Of a stretch of 10,202 nt of DNA, positions 1-7,234 are shown in pieces. The DNA lies in the NCBI GenBank assembly GCA_913031655.1, contig CAJWFY010000050.1, forward strand, positions 1-10,202. The letters run 5' to 3'. Under the pieces are notes generated by a model. That model saw nothing but the letters and a program-made list of their open reading frames with translations, had not been told where the DNA came from and made no database searches. Within the stretch, counting starts at the first letter, position 1. Each line of letters opens with the position of its first letter. A program made the position numbers and the translations under genes. The DNA comes from an uncultured Flavobacteriaceae bacterium (GTDB lineage Bacteria > Bacteroidota > Bacteroidia > Flavobacteriales > Flavobacteriaceae).

Positions 1-578
1 TGAGTATAAATATTTTTTTCTTTTTCAGTTCTAGTTTCAATCCATCTTATTCCTAATTTTTCTGCTGAAACAACTTTATTTTGAATTTCCGATTTCGCAT
101 TATTATAAAACAAATCAAAATCAGTTTTGGATATACCATCAACTAGCGCAAAGTTTTCAGAGAAGTTTAATCCAATTTTTTTAGGATTTTTTTTAAGTAT
201 ATAATCATACAGTGCTTCAAATTGATTCGGAGTTTTTTCTTTGTCCCATATGGAAGGAATGTTTTCTCCGAAATTATATCTAGATATTGCTGCGCTTTCA
301 ATTTTATTATTATCATAGTAAAAAACTAGTATTGTTCTTCGTCTTGCATTTAACCAAGTTGGTGGTAATAATGTTTTTATTATGGGGTCTTCATTATATT
401 CTCTAGTAATAATCACCCACATATCAATTCCAGTTTCTTTCATGAGCTTTGGAAGTAAATTTTCAATTCTATCTTTTTGAATATCTTTTATAACAGAGGC
501 TCTGTTTTTTAAATTTAAAATATTTTGAGAAAATGTAAACTGTGAAATAAGTAAAAGAAATATTATGTTTTTTATCAT
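1..578 (-). CDS. Exported M24-family metallopeptidase-like protein (Xaa-Pro aminopeptidase type), N-terminal part only
   Basis: The reading frame is open from an ATG at 578-576 to the left edge, giving about 192 residues without a stop. The N-terminus (MIKNIIFLLLISQFTFSQ) is a type I signal peptide with likely cleavage before the Gln, so the protein acts in the periplasm. What follows reads like the N-terminal creatinase-like domain of M24 peptidases: RIENLLPKLMKETGIDMWVI near residues 37-56, then REYNEDP and a TWLNARRRTILVFY segment. The metal-binding pita-bread domain would lie beyond the window, so whether it is a catalytically complete Xaa-Pro aminopeptidase cannot be seen. Known members remove N-terminal residues before proline; the role here is inferred. 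It lies downstream of the NTF2-like gene on the same strand but a strong terminator separates them, so it probably has its own promoter in 579-657. Confidence 0.8.
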   Translation of the reverse strand, partial: MIKNIIFLLLISQFTFSQNILNLKNRASVIKDIQKDRIENLLPKLMKETGIDMWVIITREYNEDPIIKTLLPPTWLNARRRTILVFYYDNNKIESAAISRYNFGENIPSIWDKEKTPNQFEALYDYILKKNPKKIGLNFSENFALVDGISKTDFDLFYNNAKSEIQNKVVSAEKLGIRWIETRTEKEKNIYT

Positions 579-657
579 AATTAAATTTAAGGAAATTAAA
601 ATAAATTCAATAAAAAATAATCTTATATGCGTAGGGCAGTAACTTGAGGATAATAAA

Positions 658-685
658 AAACCCTCCAAAGTAAATTAGAGGGTTT
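658..685 (-). terminator. Intrinsic terminator of the NTF2-like gene
   Basis: AAACCCTC (658-665) and GAGGGTTT (678-685) form an 8-bp perfect stem with a 12-nt loop. Read on the minus strand the stem is followed directly by a T-rich run (TTTTTTATTAT, the complement of 650-660). It lies about 70 bases after the stop of the minus-strand gene ending at 753, and it is the only GC-containing hairpin in this AT-rich spacer. Confidence 0.85.
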
Positions 686-752
686 ATTAAATTTTCTAGG
701 ACATAAATCCAATTCAATAAATTAAAATCAATTTATAGCCCATTTTTTTAAA

Positions 753-1682
753 TTATATTTTAGCTTGATTCCAAGCCTCAAAATGTTTTGTAATTTTACC
801 ATCTTCATTAAACTGGTGATTAAACATCACTGGAATAATGATCTCTTTATTATCTTTTTTTCTTGTTAACGACATACGCCACCAAGATTGAACATAATTT
901 GTTCCGGATTCAACTTCGAAAAATTTTATCCAAGCATTATCCATGCTGTTTATAGTATAATTTGTTTTAAAACTCTCAAAACCAGCTCTTAAATCATCAA
1001 TTGAACCTGGATCATTACCCCAATCATTATACATTCCATCAGTCTTAGCATTTTCATCAAAATCTACAAATAAGTTATCGCTGTCATCATGTTCTAAAGC
1101 TTTAATAAACTTTCTAACTACATTGATATTTGGATGATGAGAATATATTTTACCATCGTCTATTATTTTTTGACTTTTATTAGTTTCTGTGTAAGGCACT
1201 TGATTTAGGTAGATACGTGCAAAACTAATTTGATTGTCTTTGTTAACGACATACTGTGTGTGACGTGGTTGTGAATAGTCAATTCCAGTTGTTCCACCAA
1301 CAGCTGTCCAATATTCCCAACTATAAATCCAAGTAACACCATTAAAATTCTCGTCCTTATATTCTACAGCATCTGGGTAACTATTTTTTGTATTTCTAAT
1401 TGAAAAATAAAGTGAATTTGTATGTAGATTTTTTACATTTTGAATGAATTGTGCTTTGGTCTGTGGCTTAGCATCCTTATTCATTTGATCCCCAGCAACT
1501 CCCTTGTAATTATCAGCTATCAATTCATTTAATTTTTCTGTATCGTTTGCATTCATTGCTTTAAACAAGTCTTCCACAACTTCTATTGCAGGATGATTAA
1601 GGTAAATGCTTCCATTTTTCTTTTTTTGTCCAAAAACAAAAAATGTTGTTAGTAATATTAGTAATGTTAAATTTTTTTTCAT
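753..1682 (-). CDS. Exported protein with two tandem NTF2-like (SnoaL-type) domains
   Basis: A 309-residue protein with a type I signal peptide (MKKNLTLLILLTTFFVFGQ, cleavage before Gln19). The mature part is two copies of an NTF2-like alpha+beta cone fold, roughly residues 24-165 and 177-306. The copies align by eye: GSIYLNHPAIEVVEDLFKAM (24-43) against GKIYSHHPNINVVRKFIKAL (177-196), and GVTWIYSWEYWT (115-126) against GTNYVQSWWRMS (260-271). The Trp-rich strands and the C-terminal strand ending in EAWNQ are typical of SnoaL/DUF4440-like proteins. Such folds bind small hydrophobic ligands or act as isomerases, hydrolases or nutrient sensors, so the fold does not give a reaction. I do not recognise the specific subfamily. 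The gene stands alone, is divergent from the glycohydrolase operon and ends at the terminator at 658-685. The start is supported by the signal peptide beginning exactly at this ATG. Confidence 0.85.
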   Translation of the reverse strand: MKKNLTLLILLTTFFVFGQKKKNGSIYLNHPAIEVVEDLFKAMNANDTEKLNELIADNYKGVAGDQMNKDAKPQTKAQFIQNVKNLHTNSLYFSIRNTKNSYPDAVEYKDENFNGVTWIYSWEYWTAVGGTTGIDYSQPRHTQYVVNKDNQISFARIYLNQVPYTETNKSQKIIDDGKIYSHHPNINVVRKFIKALEHDDSDNLFVDFDENAKTDGMYNDWGNDPGSIDDLRAGFESFKTNYTINSMDNAWIKFFEVESGTNYVQSWWRMSLTRKKDNKEIIIPVMFNHQFNEDGKITKHFEAWNQAKI

Positions 1683-1730
1683 TTCATTTTTTTTTAAAAT
1701 TAATTATTGAATATATATAAAATATTTTAA

Positions 1731-1748
1731 ACATTCTTTTAAGAATGT
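1731..1748. promoter_or_regulatory. Palindrome in the divergent spacer, possible operator
   Basis: ACATTCTT and AAGAATGT are 8-bp perfect inverted arms separated by TT. It lies 48 bases upstream of the start of the NTF2-like gene and about 180 bases upstream of the glycohydrolase lipoprotein gene. It has no T-run directly after it, so an operator fits better than a terminator. The rest of 1683-1930 is AT-rich with no gene; a weak -7-like TATATTTA lies at 1883-1890 without a clear -33 TTG partner. Confidence 0.4.
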
Positions 1749-1881
1749 AATTTATTTTAGAGTTTTAAAAAAATAAAAAAAATCATAATTACACTAAAAC
1801 AGCAGTAAGGATTATGTTAAAATAAAATTAATGGCTTGTTTTAAAAATTACTATTTAAATTTTTTATGTTTTTGTATTAAC

Positions 1882-1898
1882 TTATATTTAGTTAAAAC
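1882..1898 (+). promoter_or_regulatory. Upstream element, copy 1 (TTATATTTAGTTAAAAC)
   Basis: This 17-mer recurs with one difference (A to G) at 3298-3314, just ahead of the next gene. It lies 32 bases before the ATG of the glycohydrolase lipoprotein and contains a -7-like TATATTTA. It is either a promoter core piece or a shared regulator site; in DNA this AT-rich, chance is also possible. Confidence 0.3.
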
Positions 1899-1930
1899 AT
1901 AATCAAAGCATAATTTTTCAAATTTATATT

Positions 1931-3280
1931 ATGAAAAAATTAATAATATTTATTTTAATTATTTTCTCATCCTGCAATACAGTTAATAAGACACAAAGTA
2001 AAAATAAAGCCAACTCAGTTACAGCAGAAAAACAAACTATTAATATTTCAAGAGATAAATATTATAATCAATTATATGGATTTTGGTTAGGACAATGTAT
2101 TGCTAATTGGACCGGACTAGTTACTGAGATGGATAAAATAGGAAACATTGGTGAGATTAAAACTGGAGATTTTTATACAAGAGATGACTGGGGAAAACCT
2201 GATCAACCCAATATATGGGAGGAAGGTGTTGCTAGTAAATTATCCTTGACCATAGATTTTGTATTTAAAGGCAAGGATGAAATTTGGGGATCAGACGATG
2301 ATACTGACATTGAATATATTTATCAACATCTTCTTTATACAAATGGTTCTAATGTTTTGTCGCCTAATCAGATCCGTGATGGTTGGTTAAAACATATAAA
2401 ACCTGAAGAAGAAAATTACTTATGGGTATCCAATCAAAAAGCTTTTGACTTAATGAAAGATGGTGTTCTTCCACCTGAAACAGGCAATCCAAATTTGAAC
2501 GAACATTTTGAAATGATAGATGCTCAATTAACCACGGAGATATTTGGGTTATTCGCACCTACAAGACCAGATGTGGCACTAAATATGGCTCATTTACCTA
2601 TTCAAACTACTGCAAGGAATGAAGCTGAAGATATTTCAAAGTTTTATGTAACAATGTATTCTTTGGCTTCCATAACAGATAACGAAAAAACCTTGAATCA
2701 AAGAATATCTTGGATGTCTGATAAGGCAAGAGAAGTTCTTCCTAATAGCTCTTATTCAGCTCAAATGTTTGATTATACGCGTAAATTACACAAGTCGGGT
2801 ATTACTTGGGAACAAGCTAGAGATTCGATTTATTATAGGTATCAGGTTAATCAAAAAGATGGCTACGATATTACCTCCAAAAAATTATATTGTAATGGTT
2901 GCTTTGCAGCAGGAATAAATTTCGCTGCAAGTTTGGTAAGCCTATTTTATGGAGAGGGTGATTTAAAAGAAACCATAAAAATCGGAACATTAGCTGGATG
3001 GGATTCGGATAATCCAACTGCAACCTGGGGAGGTTTAATTGGTTTTATGATTGGAAAAGATGGTATAGAAGAATCTTTCAATAGAAAATTTTCAAATCGA
3101 TTTAACATTCACAGAACTAGACAAAACTTTCCAAATGATGGTATTGATACCTTTGAGAACATGGCTAATAAAGGATTGATAGTGACAGATAGAGTAGTTA
3201 CAGAAGAAATGGGAGGGATAATTGATTTAAAAGAAAACATATGGATAATCCCACAGTCATCTACAAAGCGTTTAGATTAA
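1931..3280 (+). CDS. ADP-ribosylglycohydrolase-fold (DraG/ARH-like) lipoprotein
   Basis: A 449-residue lipoprotein: MKKLIIFILIIFSSC gives a lipobox with Cys15 as the lipid-bearing residue, followed by a polar linker to about residue 38. The domain then starts as ARH-fold proteins do (QLYGFWLGQCIANWTGL, 47-63). An acidic motif follows at 121-126 (SDDDTD) and the second metal motif at 355-363 (AGWDSDNPT), before the glycine-rich helix WGGLIGFMIG. In known DraG/ARH enzymes the two magnesium ions are bound by TDD and DxDT motifs and the enzyme removes ADP-ribose from proteins or small molecules. Here the first Thr is replaced by Asp122 and the last Thr by Asn361, and the protein is exported, so cytoplasmic de-ADP-ribosylation is unlikely. 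A riboside or other N- or O-glycoside hydrolase in the periplasm or outer membrane is my inference. It is followed 41 bases later by the SMP-30-like gene, probably one operon. Confidence 0.82.
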   Translation: MKKLIIFILIIFSSCNTVNKTQSKNKANSVTAEKQTINISRDKYYNQLYGFWLGQCIANWTGLVTEMDKIGNIGEIKTGDFYTRDDWGKPDQPNIWEEGVASKLSLTIDFVFKGKDEIWGSDDDTDIEYIYQHLLYTNGSNVLSPNQIRDGWLKHIKPEEENYLWVSNQKAFDLMKDGVLPPETGNPNLNEHFEMIDAQLTTEIFGLFAPTRPDVALNMAHLPIQTTARNEAEDISKFYVTMYSLASITDNEKTLNQRISWMSDKAREVLPNSSYSAQMFDYTRKLHKSGITWEQARDSIYYRYQVNQKDGYDITSKKLYCNGCFAAGINFAASLVSLFYGEGDLKETIKIGTLAGWDSDNPTATWGGLIGFMIGKDGIEESFNRKFSNRFNIHRTRQNFPNDGIDTFENMANKGLIVTDRVVTEEMGGIIDLKENIWIIPQSSTKRLD

Positions 3281-3297
3281 TAATATTTAGATAATTG

Positions 3298-3314
3298 TTA
3301 TATTTAGTTGAAAC
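3298..3314 (+). promoter_or_regulatory. Upstream element, copy 2 (TTATATTTAGTTGAAAC)
   Basis: Matches the element at 1882-1898 at 16 of 17 positions. It ends only 7 bases before the chosen ATG of the SMP-30-like gene, too close for an ordinary promoter core, so if functional it is more likely a protein-binding or translation-related site. TTTAG also occurs at 3271-3275 and 3286-3290. Confidence 0.25.
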
Positions 3315-3321
3315 CAATATT

Positions 3322-4299
3322 ATGAAAAAACTATTTCTACTATTACTGTTTATCCCGTTTGTTTCCATAGGTCAAAATAATTTTATTGGTTCTATTGAAA
3401 GATTGTCAAGCGAAATGGATGAATATATTTCTAAAGATTCAAAAATTGAAATTATAGCTAAAGGTTTTAATTGGTCAGAAGGCCCTGTGTGGTCTAAAAA
3501 ACTAAATGCGCTTCTTTTTTCTGATGTTCCTAATAATGTTATTTATAAATGGGATAAGAAAAATGGTTTAAGCACTTTTATAAATGAAATTGGATACTCT
3601 GGAATTGTGCCTAATTCAAAAAAGGCTGGTACAAATGGTTTAACAATTGATCAAGAAGGAAACTTAATAATTTGTATGCATGGTGATAGGAGAATAGTAA
3701 AATTAATAGATTGGAACAGTAACGAAGTTTTACCAGTTGCTACATCATTTAATAATAAACTTTTTAATAGTCCTAATGACTTAGTGTATAATAATAAAAA
3801 AGAATTATTTTTTACTGATCCACCATATGGACTACGAAATGGTGATAATGATAAACTAAAAGAATTACAATTCAATGGCGTTTTCAGGCTTAGTAACGAT
3901 GGGGAATTGAAAGTTTTAATTAAAAATTTGTCACGACCTAATGGCATTGCTATTTCTATAGATGAAAAAACTTTATATGTTGCTAATTCTGATTCGAAAA
4001 ATCCTGTAATTATGAAATATAAAATCACAGATGAAGGAGTGGAAAATCCTGAAGTATTTTTTGATGGTTCTGTTTTATCGAAAAAAGATATAGGGCTATT
4101 TGATGGTTTAAAAGTACATCCATCAGGAACTATTTTTGCGACAGGTCCTGGAGGAGTTTTGTTGATTAATAAAGAAGGGAATCATATTGGTACAATTCGA
4201 ACTAAAGTTAGAAGTGCAAACTGTGCTTTTGACGATAAATTTGAATATCTGTATATGACTTCTCACCAATATTTAACTAGAATAAGAATAATAGATTAA
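3322..4299 (+). CDS. Exported SMP-30/gluconolactonase-family (LRE-like) protein
   Basis: A 325-residue six-bladed beta-propeller. The start at 3322 is chosen over an in-frame ATG at 3295 because MKKLFLLLLFIPFVSIGQ is a complete type I signal peptide; the nine extra residues would spoil it. Family metal ligands are all visible: Glu53 in NWSEGPVW, Asn152 in SPNDLV and Asp261 in FDGLKVHPSG, with Asn207 in RPNGIAIS as a further conserved pocket residue. The family hydrolyses sugar lactones (such as gluconolactone) or related esters with one divalent metal ion; the natural substrate cannot be read from sequence. Export to the periplasm and placement 41 bases after the glycohydrolase-like lipoprotein suggest that the two act in sequence on a sugar-derived substrate, which is inference. 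Length is normal for the exported branch of the family. Confidence 0.9.
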   Translation: MKKLFLLLLFIPFVSIGQNNFIGSIERLSSEMDEYISKDSKIEIIAKGFNWSEGPVWSKKLNALLFSDVPNNVIYKWDKKNGLSTFINEIGYSGIVPNSKKAGTNGLTIDQEGNLIICMHGDRRIVKLIDWNSNEVLPVATSFNNKLFNSPNDLVYNNKKELFFTDPPYGLRNGDNDKLKELQFNGVFRLSNDGELKVLIKNLSRPNGIAISIDEKTLYVANSDSKNPVIMKYKITDEGVENPEVFFDGSVLSKKDIGLFDGLKVHPSGTIFATGPGGVLLINKEGNHIGTIRTKVRSANCAFDDKFEYLYMTSHQYLTRIRIID

Positions 4300-4369
4300 C
4301 TCAATAAGGAGATATAAGAACCATACTATTATGTATGCTAACAACACAGATCCGTTAATAGAAAATCTA

Positions 4370-4381
4370 ACTTATATAAGT
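4370..4381. repeat. 12-bp perfect palindrome between convergent genes
   Basis: ACTTATATAAGT is self-complementary with no spacer. It lies in the 140-base spacer (4300-4439) between two convergent genes. No convincing GC-rich terminator is visible there; a weak AAGA...TCTT hairpin followed by ATTTTTT lies around 4411-4436. Confidence 0.4.
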
Positions 4382-4439
4382 AGGGGAGCTTCTATTGACA
4401 ATTACTATTAAGACTTCACTTGATCTTATTTTTTAGTGT

Positions 4440-6953
4440 TTAATTTTTATTAGGCAAATCTCTATTCATTTCTAAAATATCTACATCTGTATTTTCTTTA
4501 CCTAATAAGTACTTAGTAAAATAATCTGCTTTTTTCCAAAAGAAATATTCATTCATTTCTCCATAGCCATGCCTTTGAGAAGGTAAAAGCAGAAATTCAA
4601 AACGTTTATTTGCTTTAATAAGTGCATGTGCCATTCTTATTGTTGCACCTGGATGTACGTTATTGTCAATATCTCCAGTAGATAGCATCAAATTTCCTTT
4701 AAGTTTACTAGCTAAACTTTGGTTTACATCAATTTGATAGTTGTAATTTAAATTTCCGTCTTCTCCAATTTCTTCCATTACACCATGGTGCGTTTCACTC
4801 CACCAACTATTATACATTGTATTGTCATGATTTCCAGATGATGAAACAGCTACTTTGAAAAAATCAGGATAAACTAACATTGCAGCAGTAGACATAAAAC
4901 CACCACCGGAGTGACCAAAAATACCCACTTTATCTAAATTTATATATGCATATTTATCAGCCAATTGTTCGGCTATTCTTTTTTTATCTGCTAAACCGTA
5001 ATCTCTAAGATTTCCATACCCATAATTATGATACCACTTAGAACGAGCTGGATGCCCGCCTCTATTACCTAATGTTACTACTATAAATCCAAGCTGAGCT
5101 AAACGATCCGTTCTATTCATTCTTAATGAAAAACTCTTGGAAACTGCTTCAGTTTGAGGTCCAGGATATACGTATTCAATTAATGGATACTTTTTGTTTT
5201 TATCAAAATCATAAGGGCGATAAATAACACCATATATATCTGTAAACCCATCATCTGCCTTCATTTTAAAAGGTTCTGGAAATTTATAGCCAGTAGACAT
5301 AAGTTGTGACAAGTCTGCCTTTTCAAGTGATAACACCAATGTTCCAGTATTTGTTCTTAGTTCCGATTTTGGAGCTATGTTAACTCTTGAAAAATTACTT
5401 ACAAAGTATTTGTTGGAATCTGCCATACTTGTTGAACTTGTGAAATCACCTTTATTCAAGTTTCGTAATCCAGTCCCGTTTAGATTAATACTGTATAGGT
5501 GCTCGTAATAAGGATCTATGCTACTTTCAACACCATTTGCAGTAAAAAATAACACTCTTTTATTTTCATCAATATTGACAAAGCTATTGGCATGGAAAGA
5601 TCCAGATGAAATCTGATTTTTTAATATACCAAAAGAATCATAGAGGTAAAAATGAGCCCAACCATCTCTTTCAGACCAATGAATCATTTCCTGCTCATTA
5701 TTAAACAATACTAAATTTCTTTGTTCTATGTAAGTATTAAAGCGCTCTTTAATAAGTACTTTTACTTTTCCTGTGTTAATATCAGCAACATTAATATCTA
5801 ATTTTTTACGATCTCTACTAATAGAACTAAAGTATATTTTATTTTTTTTAGAAAGAAGTGTAGATGGTTGAAACTCATCATCTTCATTAGATAGCTTTCT
5901 AGGAGATCTATAGACACTTAAATTAACTTGTTTGGTCGTGTCTAATACTACTTTAGTTATATCTTTTGATGGAACATCAAAAATTAAAATTTCAGAAGAT
6001 TTATATTCTTGCTCTCCTGGCATATGATATTTATAGGTTTCTAATGTAGGACGTTTTTCAGTAACAGAGTTAATTACCCATAAGTCTTTTAACATTCTAG
6101 TATCAGATCTTAGATATACAAATTTCTTAGAATCGTGAGACCATATAACTCTAGCACTTTTTCTATTGTCTTTGTCTTTTATTTCAGATTCATTATTTTC
6201 CCCTCTAGAGCCTCCTGCGTAACTATAGTTTTTAACTCCATCAGATGTCCATTGATTTTCAACAATAGTACTGTCTTTCTCGTTTTTGACAGCTTTCATG
6301 AAATTGCTCTTATCCATCCAATATAAATTATGATATTTAGAGAACACAACAATGGAACTATCAGGTGCAACAGTAGCCCACTTTTTCCATTCTTTTTTTA
6401 TTTTCTTTTTAGTATCTATAATTCGAAGACCATTTCCCCCAATTTTATATTCAAGATGGTAAGTTTTTTTTTCCATCTTGGGTTTTTTGCTCTTTTCTTT
6501 AAGATCAGTAGAGTCGTTCTTAGTTTCTTTTACATCTTCTTTTGAAATAACTTTTTCTGTTGAAGTGATCCTAAAACGTATAGCAGTTTCATTATTAACA
6601 AACTTCAAATCTAACTTAGGTAAGTGCTTAGCGTCATAGGGATCCTTTGTGATTTCTGTAAGCCACTTAGCCATATTTTCATTGTTAAACAAAGGAGTTT
6701 TACTCTTTTTATCTGCATCTACTAAATAATAATTTGCATCCTCAGTGGTTTTGTACTGATACCAAAAACGATTTCCGTTTTTTAACCAATGAGGTTTTAC
6801 AGATGTCGAATGAACTAATTTAGATAACTGTTTAGGGGAGTATTTAGCTGCTAACCTGTAATTAGGTAAAGGTGTGGTGTTACTTTCGGATTCTTGACTA
6901 AAGTTAAAGTTACAAAAGCCAATAGTTAATATTATAAGTAAAAAGTTTTTCAT
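4440..6953 (-). CDS. Exported S9-family serine peptidase (prolyl oligopeptidase/DPP IV type)
   Basis: An 837-residue protein with a type I signal peptide (MKNFLLIILTIGFCNFNFSQ, cleavage near Ser19/Gln20). Residues about 40-560 form the DPP IV-type beta-propeller that screens substrates; about 600-820 form the alpha/beta hydrolase domain. The catalytic triad is complete: Ser682 in GHSGGG, Asp763 in GDIDNNVHP, His795 in RHGYG. Such enzymes remove dipeptides or tripeptides from peptide N-termini, usually after proline, in the periplasm. A highly charged Lys/Glu/Asp-rich stretch at about 134-163 interrupts the early propeller and is probably a surface loop. The length fits the large bacteroidetal DPP-like members. 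It is transcribed alone, convergent with the SMP-30-like gene and divergent from the thioredoxin pair. Exact substrate specificity cannot be assigned. Confidence 0.93.
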   Translation of the reverse strand: MKNFLLIILTIGFCNFNFSQESESNTTPLPNYRLAAKYSPKQLSKLVHSTSVKPHWLKNGNRFWYQYKTTEDANYYLVDADKKSKTPLFNNENMAKWLTEITKDPYDAKHLPKLDLKFVNNETAIRFRITSTEKVISKEDVKETKNDSTDLKEKSKKPKMEKKTYHLEYKIGGNGLRIIDTKKKIKKEWKKWATVAPDSSIVVFSKYHNLYWMDKSNFMKAVKNEKDSTIVENQWTSDGVKNYSYAGGSRGENNESEIKDKDNRKSARVIWSHDSKKFVYLRSDTRMLKDLWVINSVTEKRPTLETYKYHMPGEQEYKSSEILIFDVPSKDITKVVLDTTKQVNLSVYRSPRKLSNEDDEFQPSTLLSKKNKIYFSSISRDRKKLDINVADINTGKVKVLIKERFNTYIEQRNLVLFNNEQEMIHWSERDGWAHFYLYDSFGILKNQISSGSFHANSFVNIDENKRVLFFTANGVESSIDPYYEHLYSINLNGTGLRNLNKGDFTSSTSMADSNKYFVSNFSRVNIAPKSELRTNTGTLVLSLEKADLSQLMSTGYKFPEPFKMKADDGFTDIYGVIYRPYDFDKNKKYPLIEYVYPGPQTEAVSKSFSLRMNRTDRLAQLGFIVVTLGNRGGHPARSKWYHNYGYGNLRDYGLADKKRIAEQLADKYAYINLDKVGIFGHSGGGFMSTAAMLVYPDFFKVAVSSSGNHDNTMYNSWWSETHHGVMEEIGEDGNLNYNYQIDVNQSLASKLKGNLMLSTGDIDNNVHPGATIRMAHALIKANKRFEFLLLPSQRHGYGEMNEYFFWKKADYFTKYLLGKENTDVDILEMNRDLPNKN

Positions 6954-7012
6954 AAGATTTATAATAAGTTAATTCACAACTAATTAAATTTACTAAAATT
7001 ATTTTATTTTAA

Positions 7013-7111
7013 AAAAGTTAAGAAATATCTATTAAAGTTTTGTTTAGAATATCGATCTTATTTATGTATTTAAGTGTTTAACAAAAATTTAATAGATATT
7101 TCTTAAGTTTT
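7013..7111. repeat. Long imperfect inverted repeat, about 32-bp arms
   Basis: TTAAGAAATATCTATTAAA (7018-7036) is matched perfectly by its reverse complement at 7088-7106. Beyond one mismatch on the inner side the pairing continues 7 bp (TTTTGTT 7038-7044 with AACAAAA 7080-7086), and beyond one mismatch outside it continues 4 bp (7013-7016 with 7108-7111). The arms are thus 32 positions with 30 pairs, around a 35-base loop. It lies in the divergent spacer between the S9 peptidase and the thioredoxin gene. It has no terminator-like T-run. It could be a pair of operator sites, a small non-autonomous element (MITE-like) or a structured RNA. Confidence 0.9.
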
Positions 7112-7139
7112 GATTGCACTAATAAATAAGTTAGATTTA
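7108..7139 (+). promoter_or_regulatory. Candidate Bacteroidota promoter for the thioredoxin/propeller pair
   Basis: TTTTG at 7108-7112 serves as a -33 element and TAGATTTA at 7132-7139 as a -7 element (consensus TAnnTTTG, last base differs), 19 bases apart. This spacing is within the range of the Flavobacterium consensus. Transcription would start near 7145, giving a leader of about 90 bases before the ATG at 7235. The -33 element overlaps the outer end of the inverted repeat's right arm. Confidence 0.4.
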
Positions 7140-7141
7140 AG

Positions 7142-7216
7142 ATGATGAAAAAACTAATTCTACTATTTATTACACTAGTTTCTTTTAGACAGAAACAAAA
7201 CTTATCTTTTTTTTAA
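7142..7216 (+). pseudogene. Remnant: signal peptide of a lost exported-protein gene
   Basis: A 24-codon frame reads MMKKLILLFITLVSFRQKQNLSFF and stops at 7214-7216. The first 16-18 residues have the charge, hydrophobic core and cleavage region of the signal peptides used by this organism. A single G-to-A change would turn a normal SFGQ cleavage site (GGA) into SFRQ (AGA). Nothing recognisable follows before the stop. The first 23 bases from its MKK codon differ by one base from the start of the SMP-30-like gene at 3322, which may be codon convergence or a trace of duplication. It could also be a functionless chance frame. Confidence 0.45.
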
Positions 7217-7234
7217 TAAAATAAATAATTAAAA

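Noticed and set aside
1877..1895. Short inverted repeat TTAACT/AGTTAA with 7-base loop
   Set aside because: Only 6 AT-rich base pairs; expected by chance in this composition. It overlaps the 17-mer motif reported separately.
2364..2558. Antisense open frame within the glycohydrolase gene, and similar frames inside the SMP-30-like, S9 peptidase and propeller genes (3651-4028, 6135-6326, 6330-6545, 8420-8638)
   Set aside because: These lie opposite strongly supported genes, have no signal, motif or family resemblance, and read as by-products of the coding sequence on the other strand.
3295..3321. Upstream in-frame ATG for the SMP-30-like gene
   Set aside because: It would add nine residues (MLYLVETNI) ahead of a complete signal peptide that starts at 3322; the later ATG fits much better.
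4322..4337. CATAC/GTATG hairpin as terminator of the SMP-30-like gene
   Set aside because: A 5-bp stem with no following T-run is not enough for a terminator.
4331..4411. 26-codon frame (MYANNTDPLIENLTYISRGA...) after an AAGGAG at 4306-4311
   Set aside because: The AAGGAG is about 19 bases from the ATG, too far, and Bacteroidota rarely depend on such sites. The peptide has no recognisable features, so I do not call it a gene.
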